A stretch of DNA of 64,000 nucleotides from positions 24,884,604-24,948,603 of the forward strand of contig CM036620.1 of the NCBI GenBank assembly GCA_020746105.1, read 5' to 3'. Every line of letters starts with the position of its first letter. The first letter of the stretch is position 1. Positions 46,187 to 55,520 of the stretch are shown here, in pieces. The stretch comes from Trogon surrucura (lineage: Eukaryota; Chordata; Aves; Trogoniformes; Trogonidae). Made by a program: the position numbers and the translations under genes. The notes below the pieces were generated by a model, which saw only the letters and a program-made list of their open reading frames with translations, was not told where the DNA came from and ran no database searches.

Positions 46187-47014
46187 TGTTTTGGTTTGGC
46201 CTGGCTGGATTTTTGCGGCGGGGAGGGGGGAAGCTGCAGGGTGGCTTCTACAAGAAGCTGCTAGAAGCTCCCCAAGTTTGATAGAGCCAATGCCAGCCGA
46301 CTCTAAAGAGGGACCCGCTGCTGGCCAAGGCTGAGCCTATCAGTAAAGTTATAGCAGAGGAACGCCTCTGCCTTCCTGTGCGCTCTACTGTAGGTGATCC
46401 TGCTCTGGCAGGGAGGTTGGACTAGATGATCTTTAAGGTCCCTTCCAACCTTTAACATTCTGTGATTCTGTGAAAACATATTTAAGAACAGGAAGAAAGA
46501 ACTGCTCCATAACAGCTGGCACAGAGATGGAGGAGTGAGAATCTGTGCAGACACCGAGGTCAGTGAAGAAGGAGGAGGGGGAGGATGAGCTCCAGGCGCC
46601 GGAGCAGAGAGAGTCCCCTGGGTCCGTGGTGAAGACCATGGTGAAGCGGGTTGTCCCCCTGCAGCCCATGGGCGAGGTGCAGATGTCCACTGTGAGGATC
46701 ACCGCGTAGATGTCCACCGAGGACTCCACGCCATGTGGGTGGATACCTGAAATGGGACTGTAACCTGTGGGAAGCCTGCATCAGAGCAAGTCGCTGCCAG
46801 AACCTGTAGCCCATGGAAGAGAGGAATGCCCACGCTGTAGCAGGTTGGCCAGTGGGACTTTTGGGACGCTGCAGGTGGCTCACGCTGGAGCAGTTTCCCC
46901 TGAAGGACTGCGCCTCAGACTCACAAGGGGTGGGCTGCCCCTCATGAGGTGTCTCACATTGGGCAGTTTGTGGTGAATTGCCCTTCTTGGGACAACTCAC
47001 GCTGGAGAAGAGAG
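46187..47014 (+). mobile_element. endogenous retrovirus LTR, 3'-truncated, nested in CR1
   Basis: The sequence starts TGTTTTGGTTTGGCCTGGC and follows the LTR at 50010-51168 closely, sharing for example GGGTGGCTTCTACAAGAAGC and AATGCCAGC-like blocks. It holds the TATA-like CATATTTAAGA at about 46476 and the GCTGGAGCAG-type internal repeats. Matching stops near 47014, so about 470 bases that the other copy has, including its AATAAA, are missing. It sits inside the old CR1 and contains a 100-bp CR1 tail of its own (46371-46470). No retroviral coding sequence is attached. The family resembles a common avian endogenous retrovirus LTR; I cannot name the subfamily from memory with certainty. Confidence 0.8.
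46371..46470 (+). mobile_element. CR1 3' tail, about 100 bp, inserted in the LTR
   Basis: Compared with the LTR copy at 50 kb, this copy has an extra 100 bases between AACGCCTCTG and TGAAAACAT. The extra piece is a CR1 3' end: CCTTCCTGTG, then CTGCTCTGGCAGGGAGGTTG, the GGACTAGATGATCTTTAAGG core and a closing ATTCTGTGATTCTG. The other LTR reads straight across the same point, so the insertion point is known to the base. There is no target-site duplication, as is usual for CR1. Confidence 0.92.
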
Positions 47015-50009
47015 GGTTTTAAAGAATATTGCTAGATAGACCCAAAGTAAACTGTTAATTTTTGGAAGAGACTTTTTTTTCTTTTCTTGGAATAAATTTT
47101 GTAGTCACATGTCTCTGTCAGATATGATCCAAAAAAACCCCAGGTGATGAATCTGTTAATGCTGATTCTGAGATTCTTCACCTTTTACAAATTGCCTTGA
47201 GTGAAAAGTACAATACAACTATTCAACATCATTATTGTTAATGGTAAGAGCTCATTTTTGTAAAGTCTTGAAATATTCCCTTATCTGTACTATCAGAGGA
47301 ACTACAGCTGTGCATACCTTAGCTGAATAAGATAAGAGACAGCACACCCTGCTTTGAAAGAGAGATTAAACTTAGCAAAGAACTTTTCAGTAGAGAGTGG
47401 ACAAGTATGTGGCACCAAAATCCTCACTTCTTCTCTCATTTGCAGTTGCTAAGAGTGTTTACAGAGTGGTAGCAGCTGAAAAGTATAGGTCTTCCCAGCA
47501 GAAATTGTCTGCCATATGCAAACACTAAAAATGTTTTGTGGAAATACCACTGCAAAACCCCACTCTGAGTTGACTGGATGGTTGTTTTCTGTGCTTCTAC
47601 TTGTAGGTCAGTGACACGCTTCTTGAGTATGCTCTGTGAAAAGTCAAAACCTGCCTGAGCAGAAGAAAGCAGCAATTCCATTGCAGTCCATCAGTCTTTA
47701 GCAGAAACATAAGTTTTCTGTAAGTGCCTCTCAAAGCTCTGCTAAGAGTTTCTGAATCATAGAGATTGTGACATTATGGTGATATACTTGCATTGATTGC
47801 TTGGCTGTGGCTCAAAGGGGAAAGCAATCTTTCTTACTTCAACCTTTGACCACGCTCTGTGGAAGGGGGACAGCATGGACGGAAGGATGTGCTCAAGATT
47901 CCCTACTCTTGCCCTCCTGCTTCCCTTCTGCTGACAGCACGTGCAGGGATAGATCAGGCTTGAATTAAGTGCCGTAGGTCTCCCCAAATGTACAACTGCT
48001 TCTTGAATGCCACCCCACTTGCAAACACACCAGCCTGTTATGACTGCACCCAATACTTTCCCCTTCTGTCAGTGCTGTGACATTGGGTTGGGTTTTCTGT
48101 CCGCTGCCTGCAACCAAAACTGCTGTAGCTGGCAAATGGAAAGGCCTGGGATGCTTTTACCTTTGTATTCATCCACAGAGAAGTATGTGGATCCTGAGGA
48201 GAAAATACTGTGTCAGCACTCTTTACTAGTGAGACAACTGCCCGCAAGAAATGTACCAATACATGTCGTGTTGTCTGGTCTAAATCTGTCTCCTCTGTGA
48301 AGAAAGGGCAGCAAAAACCAAAAGACTGCAATCTCAATAAATGATCTTTGTTCTAGGCAGGTGGCTGGCTGGTTAAAGTGGTCCTAGTAACAGTAAGCAT
48401 AAAAAAGCAGTGTTTGAGGGTGGGAAGAGTGAAATGTTTGTTCTCTTTCCTTGCCCAAAGCAAGTTATGCTGGATAAAATAGACAGTTGTCCTTCAGCTT
48501 AAACATAGGATACTATAAAAAATTAAGCCCAGACGTCATAGTGTCATAGGAGGTGTTGAGGTCCTGTGAGGGAAGGTGTGAGAGAGACTGAATTTAGGGG
48601 TCCTGTTACTATGTGTAAGCCAAGTAAATTGAGGGGGAGAAAGTGCAAACTGGTGGTGTCTGGGATTATATCACCTCAGTTAGTGTTTAGGAGACTCAAA
48701 ATTCTTTTGAAATTTGTTTGGGGGGCCAGAAACAGCACATACTGCCCCATCTTCCACTTCTGGCTATGAAAGAGAGGAAAAGAGGGTGAGCTCTCTTTGA
48801 TCTCTCTTACACCTCTCTGATCAGGTCTTCTTCTGAAAACATAGTACTTCTGTAATTTGTGCCTTGACCTACCTGAAGCTGAGTGGTCTCAGAGGTGGGA
48901 GAATCACTCAAATATTATGAGATTTCATTTATACCACTTTTCAGAGTTACACCAAACAGTCTGAGCACTGCTTGTGATCTGGGCTAAACTGTCCTGTCCA
49001 ACTCTGACTGCTCTCATTTTTATTATGTTCAAACCCATCTTTCAGTTGCCAGCTGAAATCCCCACTATAAATCAAAATTCCTTGATGTCAGGACTTTCCC
49101 ATCCACCTGTGGAAATACTAGGGGTTTTTGGTTTGTTCATTTGTTTATATGTTTTTCTTTCCTGGGAGTGTACAGAAGACAGACAGCAAATAATGGCTTT
49201 GCTTGGAAGTCCTGACACACTCTGGTTGCAGCTGTGTTACATCTTAGAAAGGAAATGGTAAACTGTAGTGAATAGTGCTTTCTGCTCTTCTCCCTTGGTA
49301 AAAACAGGTAAGAGCACTGGAGAGGTTGGAAGAGACATGGTTAATGAAAAAGCCTTGTTCTTGAAATGCATTAACCTTCTAAACTTTTTTTTTAATCAAT
49401 GATTACATTACTTTTTCTCATTGACTTTGTTGCAAACTCTGAAAAGAGCAGGCACAGGGTGTGGAGATGCAGTTAAAAACAAATTGCTTTGTATGTGGAA
49501 GAAGCCAGATTCTTGATTTTCATTCACAACATTTTTTTTTTTTTAATTTTCCACTACAAACTTTTTTATAGAGTTTTGTATGTGACTTCATAAACTAGTA
49601 ACTTTTTAATACATATGGAATCTGGTACTTACAAAAACTTCATGTTAGTCCTACTTTCTTGTTATGGAACTCAAACACTGAACAAAGACAAACTTCCAAT
49701 TTCCCTTCTAATTGTCCTTTGGAAGATTAAATCAATTGTAATATCAGAAGGAAAGAAGGGTTTAGCACTGTAACAAGATAAGTTAGGAGGAAAAAAAAAT
49801 ATCCTCAGAAGCAGATGTAGTAACATGATAAAAAATGTTACGTCATCAATTTTGATGGTAGTGTTACAGCCTTGGGTATGTACATTCCAGTCTGCCAGAG
49901 TTTCCTGGGAGCAAGCAAAGCTTTCCGTGCTAGAAAAGCAACACAGTCAAAAAAAGCCTCTGGGTATTTCTTCTCCTTCTTAATATCAACCATTTCTTGA
50001 TATCATTCC
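47015..50009. other. noncoding DNA between two LTR copies, no gene seen
   Basis: About 3 kb with the length of a small retroviral interior but none of its content. No primer-binding site follows the first LTR, there is no gag, protease or pol reading, and no purine tract precedes the second LTR. An AATAAA near 47090 and T-rich runs occur. Frames of 80-99 codons near 47.76-48.34 kb overlap on both strands and have no known domain. Confidence 0.6.
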
Positions 50010-51168
50010 TGTATTGGGCTTGCCTGGCCAGATTTGGGGGGGGGGGGGGGGGGGGCTGCAGGGTGGCTTCTACAAGAAGCTGCTAGAAGCTCCCCGAGTT
50101 TGACAGAGCCAATGCCAGACGGCTACAAAGAGGGACCCGCCGCTGGCCAAGGCTGAGCCTATCAGTAAGGTGATAGCAGAGGAACGCCTCTGTGAAAAAC
50201 ATATTTAAGAACGGGAAAAAGAACTGCGCCACAACAGCTGGCACAGAGATGGAGGAGTGAAAATCTGTGCAGACACCAAGGTCAGTGAAGAAGGAGAGGA
50301 GGGATGATGGGCTCCAGGTGCTGGAGCAGAGAGTCCCCCGGGTCCATGGTGAAGACCGTGGTGAAGTAAGTTGTCCCCCTAGCCCATGAGTGGAGTCCAG
50401 ATGTCCGCCTGTAGCCTATGGAGGACCCCTCTCCAAGCCATGTGGGTGGATGCCTGAAAGGGGACTGTAGCCCATGAGAAGCCCGCCCTGGAACCTGTGG
50501 AAGAGAGGAATGCCCACGCTGGAGCAGATTGCCTGGTGGGACTTTTGTGATGCTGCGGGGGACTCACACTGGAGCAGTTTCCCCTGAAGGACTGCGCCTC
50601 AGACTCACGAGGGGTGGGCTGCCCCTCGTGAGGTGTCTCACGTTGGGCAGTTTGTGATGAATTGCCCTTCGTGGGACGACTCACATCGGAGAAGAGAGCG
50701 TGAAGCTTGTCTCCTGTGAGAGGGACCCCACAATGGCCTGGGGAAGAGTGAAGAGTCCTCCCTCAGAAGAAGAAGCAGCGGTGGAACCAACATCGGAGGG
50801 ACTGACCGTAACCCCCATTCCCTGTCCCCCTGCGCTGCTCGGGGGGAGGAGGTGGACAAACGGGGATTGGTGTTGAGCCTGGGAAGAAGGGAGGGATGGG
50901 GGGAAGGTGTTTTTCTTTTACGATCTGTCTTTTTTTTTTTTTTTCTTATTTCTCACTACTCTTCTCTGATTTGTTCTTTTAATAAATCTAATTTATTTCC
51001 CAAAAATGGAGTCTGTTTTGCCTGAGACGGTAAATGCAAGTCATCTCCCTGTTCTTATCTCAAACCTTGAGCTCTTCAATGTATTTTCTCCCTCTATCTA
51101 GCAGAGAAGGGGCTGTGAGAGAGAGGCTGTGTGGGTACCTGGCCGCCGGCCAGGGTCAAACCACAACA
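50010..51168 (+). mobile_element. endogenous retrovirus solo LTR, complete
   Basis: About 1.16 kb from TGTATTGGGCTTGCCTGGCC to GGTCAAACCACAACA. The reverse complement of the end (TGTTGTGGTTTGACCCTGGC) resembles the start, giving TG...CA ends inside a longer imperfect inverted repeat of about 20 bp. It holds a 21-bp G run (50036-50056), a TATA-like ATATTTAAGA (50201-50210) and degenerate internal repeats beginning with CACGCTGGAGCAG-like words (about 50513, 50562, 50637 and 50680). An AATAAA signal is at 50981-50986 in a T-rich setting. No coding sequence lies on either side, so it is a solo LTR left by recombination. No clear flanking target duplication is seen. It is of the same family as the LTR at 46.2 kb. 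Confidence 0.82.
50036..50056 (+). repeat. poly(G) run, 21 bp
   Basis: Twenty-one consecutive guanines near the 5' end of the LTR. The companion LTR at 46.2 kb has a shorter, interrupted G-rich stretch at the same place, so the run has expanded here. Its exact length is uncertain in most sequencing methods. Confidence 0.9.
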
Positions 51169-51482
51169 ACTACCCAGCAGATATAGATTTGTCTCTAAAT
51201 TAATGGCATCTTGGACTTCTGGGTTAAATTCCTTGTATTTTTTTGCTCTGTATCCTGTATGCCATACAAAACCATATTTGGAAGAGTTATTTCCTTCTCT
51301 TTGGCAAAGGGATGAGATGCTGATTTTAAGGAATGGGCCAGAGACCTGTGCATCCAAAACCAAGCCTCTTATTTTAACTCAGCAGGTGACAGCTCTCTGG
51401 GAATGGAAATAACAGTAGGAGGCACCTCTGAAGACAGGACAGCTGGGCATTTTTTTTGGCACAAGGTAGATAAGGCAGAAGA
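51169..51482. other. noncoding spacer, nothing recognised
   Basis: Unique sequence between the solo LTR and a CR1 tail. It contains no gene or repeat that I recognise. Confidence 0.5.
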
Positions 51483-51660
51483 GAGGGTGACGGAACACTG
51501 GAACAGGATGCCCAGGGAGGTTGTGGAGTCTCCTTCTCTGGAGACATTCAAGACCTGCCTGGACAAGTTCTTATGTAGCATAATCTAGGCGTTCCTGCTC
51601 TGGCAGGGGGATTGGACTTGATGATCTTTCGAGGTCCCTTCCGATCCCTACCATTCTGTG
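51483..51660 (+). mobile_element. CR1 LINE 3' tail, young subfamily
   Basis: It begins at GAGGGTGACGGAACACTGG, reading [19 protein letters not shown] and FKTCLDKFLCSII before the stop, the same C-terminus as the 23.3-kb CR1 ([24 protein letters not shown]). The tail GGACTTGATGATCTTTCGAG follows and ends with a single ATTCTGTG. It is heavily 5'-truncated (178 bp) and too short to encode anything useful. Confidence 0.95.
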
Positions 51661-52234
51661 AAAAATTGTTTGCCTACTATGTTCAAGGGCCCTTCAGTGG
51701 GTCCTAGCTGACAAGCCTGTCTGTCCAGGCTTGCAAATGTGCTAGTATATTCCTAAAATATTTGCCTGCACAGGGTGTAACACAGTAGTCCTGGTATGAA
51801 ATTTACGTTTTGTATATTATCATTTACACTGACCACCTGAAACAAGGATAAGGTAACTAGAAAAGATGAAGAAAGACACATTCTTCCTTTCATCCTTTCT
51901 ATCTGTCCTTTCTTATCTTTTTAGATAACCATTGCAGATTAAGGACAGGTCGTAATACGATGCTTAATCAACATCTATTGTTTTCACTTGCTTTTCACTT
52001 AAATTTTGTCCACTGAAGACATTAATAAAAGGATTTCTCAGGTTTAAAAATAGTAACTTCTAAAACATCTTAACTTATTTTTAACTACTTCTTGTTTATT
52101 GTGGTTGTTGGATCTTTCCTGTGGACAGGCAAAGTTATGAGGTAGCAGAAAATGCTGTGGTTCCTTGTCATGTGATTCCAGGGTTTATATCCTATACTAT
52201 TTAGCATATTGTTTCAATGTATATGCAGACATAT
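51661..52234. other. unique noncoding DNA, no gene seen
   Basis: Spacer between two oppositely oriented CR1 tails. No gene is recognised. Confidence 0.55.
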
Positions 52235-52330
52235 CATAGAATCATAGAATGTTAGGGATTGGAAGGGACCTCGAAAGATCATCAAGTCCGATCCCCCTGC
52301 CAGAGCAGGAATGCCTAGACTATGCTATAC
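52235..52330 (-). mobile_element. CR1 LINE 3' tail, minus strand
   Basis: Read on the minus strand, this 96-bp piece is the final part of a CR1 3' end: CATAGTCTAGGCATTCCTGC, the GGACTTGATGATCTTTCGAG core and two ATTCTATG copies. It matches the tail of the 23.3-kb copy almost base for base, so it belongs to the same young subfamily. It lies in inverted orientation to the tail at 51.48-51.66 kb. Confidence 0.96.
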
Positions 52331-54699
52331 GTAAAAGTTGCTGGAGTTGGCCTAATGAGATATAGATTTATATTTCAAATTTAAATACCAATGAATTGGG
52401 TCTCTAAATAGGAAACAAAACCAAAATGGGATGGGTGAATGCATATCTAGAGGGAGGCTCTGGACTTCAGTGTGATCTTTTTTTTCTTTTTTTTTTTTAA
52501 AGAAATTCAATGAGTATATACACAGATATATATATATGTTTTATAATCACAAAAGGCTGGATAAACTTTTTCTCCTCGTTTTTCCTCTCTGTAAGAATAA
52601 CATGTAGTAACTGTTTGGCATCATATTTCTCAGGCACTTTCTACCTCCAGAAAATGATTTATTAGCTAGAGTTCAGCTGCTTTCTGCTTTTGTTACTGTT
52701 GACAAAAGGCATGTTTAAGCATGCTAAATTGGCTTAATACAGAGGACAAAAATGATGGCTAAGAGTAGCAGAACTTGCTGCCAACACATATTTCTTCCTT
52801 GTACCATTTATAAGGAATAGTTAATCTGACCTCAAAGAAAAGAAACATATGCTCCACCAGATAAGGTGCTAGAGATGAATGAATCTGTCTGCTATGGAGC
52901 ATTTGTTGGAATAAGGGAGAATATAAGAAAAAAAAAAAAAAGAGGAGAGGAGCATGAGGGAGGAAAGACTTAGCCAAGTTCCAGAAGGAAAAAAGTGAAG
53001 TAAATCTGGGAAGTGACAAAAATAGTGGAATGAAAGAAGAGAGGGTGGATTAACAAGAGGAAAGATAAAGAGGCAGATCTGCCAGTATTCAGCAATCCCT
53101 CTAGGGCTTCAACTTCTTATTTTGCTCCCGGTAGTAGTTCTGGGTTGTGTCTTGTGTAGCCTGGGTCTTCTAACGAATTGGGCTAAAAAACAGTGGTGCT
53201 AATTGAGGGGAATAGTTTTATAATTGAATAATACTAACAGACTACTCTGTCTTCTGGTTCTTCTGTTCTCAGTAGTAAATAAAGGTGCATGTACATTTCT
53301 CAAATGGATTATTAATTTTAATTTAATTCCAGTGCTAAATACATAGAAAGATAGAAAAAAACATATGTCTGGCTAGAAGTTTGAGATAAAGTGTAGGTTT
53401 TTACCAAGAAGGAAATTAAAAATGAGAGCCATAAACAGAAAAGAAAGAGGAGAAAATTAATCTGAAACATAAATCTGGGTGCCTCTGTAGAGACAGCATC
53501 TCATATCCAGGCTGCTGGCTTCAGTCTCCTGTAAAGGTGGTGGTAAAAATAAAGGAGTAAGGTGATAGTGTTGATGAATCTGATATCTAGTCCTGGGAAC
53601 CTGATCCAAATTTCAGTGTCTTTTAAGCAAATGGCCTCTAATCTCTGTTATATGTTTTCATATGTCTTGTTTCCCAGAATGGACCAGAGGAAGTGGTGAT
53701 ATTTGGAATTCATAAACATGAGCAAGGTTTTTCCTTTTGTCTCAAAATTTTAACTGCTTTCCCCACTTTTTCTATGAAAGAATCACTTTGAACTTTTGGT
53801 GTTTTTTGATTCATTGTATTCTGACTGTGTATGTTTTTTCCTACAAATAGTTACTGTTACACACTGCATTTTGATGATTGATCTTGTTAATAAATTGTTT
53901 TGCAAAAATAGTTACAGAAAATAGCTTGGAAATTAATGTAGGGATTAAGTTGAATGTACAAACTTGAATTTGTATTTATTTGAAAACTCAGCTAAGTATT
54001 TGTAGCTTTATCGTGTTGTTCAGCTTCTGAGTGAAAGCTGTGACCACACACGGTCACTTAGTCACCTGTGTAAGAGGTAAGAGCGTTACAATGCGTGTGA
54101 TTTTTGCTCCAAATCACAGCACATGATGTAGCCACTCTGTTCTCTGGTGGGGCTGAATTCTGATGCACTGGGAAGGGACCCCATGAGAGACCCTTGTCTC
54201 CATTACAGAGAGGGTACATCCCTCGGCTGTTTGCATCTCTTCTAATTGTTGTGGTTTTAATCCCTGAGGCCCTTAATAGAGTCTGCTAATATGTAGTATT
54301 TTTTGGGAGCTAACTTTTCAGTCCTTCCACAAAAGCCAAATATAAGAAATAGGCAAACTAAGTGTAAATATGAGTTTAATTTTAAAGCAGCGTGCAGGTA
54401 ATACTGAAGTCAACAGTGCTGTTCAGATGATTAAACTTTTAAGAATTTCACCAGCAGTAGGAAGTAAAGCAAATAAAATAGGCTTTTTGTCTACCTAGAA
54501 AGAGAGCTGGCCACCTTCCACAGAACGAAGTCAAGACCTTGTTTTCGAAGTGGACTAGTGAATGTCTTCTGGACAGGAATATGTTGGTGAAGAAGTGTGA
54601 CTGCATTGTAGATGAAATAGCGGGCTCTCTAGCCCACTCTGGCTGTCTGTGAGTCATCTGCGAATTACAGTCAGTGTGATATTAACAACAAAATCAATT
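52331..54699. other. unique noncoding DNA, no gene seen
   Basis: AT-rich noncoding sequence with T and A runs (about 52480-52500 and 52927-52941) and a short TATATATA stretch near 52530. No gene or transposon is recognised. Confidence 0.6.
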
Positions 54700-55520
54700 A
54701 AAGCAAAAGAAAAACAAGGCAATAAACAGAATTTGTTGATATTAACAGTCAGCTTGGGTCAGTCCCTGAGGATGGTGCAGCCTGGGGCTAAGCCAGAATT
54801 AAATGTTTTTGTTAAATAGATTTTCTTTTCTCTTGTTTTCTACCTGAAATGCTACCATGGCACACAGTTGGCAGTTGTGACCAGACTGTGGTTAAACAAA
54901 CTGACATTTAAGAAAACAAAAAATTGCCTGGGAAGACAGACACAAACAGTCAGACTTGCTGACAGGCAGATGTCACTATAAAATCTCACTGCTGATTGGC
55001 ATCAACAGCTAAACTGCCCAAAGCCAATTGATAAATGAGAAGGACTAGATAGCGATGCCTGCCTACCAGCACGGGGTTGCCTGGTCAGAACAATTCAGGC
55101 TGTCTGCATGCTTCAGTACTATCTGGGGAGGATAAAGGAAGAGAGATGTGATTTTTTGCTGACCTTAACATTTATCTTTCACCTAATTTGGTGTTAAAAA
55201 TTATTATTGGTAATTAAGGCATTAGAAAATCAGGAAACTGCCGTTTTTAAGACTGGTACTCAGTACGATAGTAATCTGTAGAATAGGCAGTGATGCTGAA
55301 ATGGTATTTCTTGCAAATCCAGGTTTGCATTTAGCTATCAAAATAGCAACAATCCAGCAACATGTAATGCACCAGAATTTCAGGCTGATCTTAATTAGTT
55401 AAAACTTCTTTCTATTGGTGATTATTAGCAGCTACAATACTTGTTAAATTGAAGATACGTACTGCATTGTGTCTGCAGACAATTACTCTGTCACCCTAGT
55501 GACAGCATTTGCTGTGTCAA
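54700..55520. promoter_or_regulatory. candidate conserved noncoding block (weak)
   Basis: About 800 bases of complex, repeat-free sequence. It holds TAATTA words (for example GGTAATTAAGG near 55210 and CTTAATTAG near 55390) and an inverted repeat CTGTCAC / GTGACAG (55488-55494 and 55499-55505) around CCTA. Such texture is common in vertebrate developmental enhancers. Whether it is conserved cannot be judged from this sequence. Confidence 0.25.

Noticed and set aside
46560-47000. 146-codon antisense open frame in the LTR, with a similar one at 50379-50684
   Set aside because: The similarity follows from the shared LTR sequence, and the region is GC-rich. There is no domain, and the frames diverge where the LTRs do.
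46187-51168. A provirus bounded by the two related LTRs
   Set aside because: The interior has no primer-binding site, gag, pol or purine tract. The first LTR lacks its end, and only one copy holds the CR1 tail. Two separate insertions fit better.
51131-51412. 93-codon frame between the solo LTR and a CR1 tail
   Set aside because: It overlaps the LTR end, is matched by an antisense frame of the same length and has no known domain.
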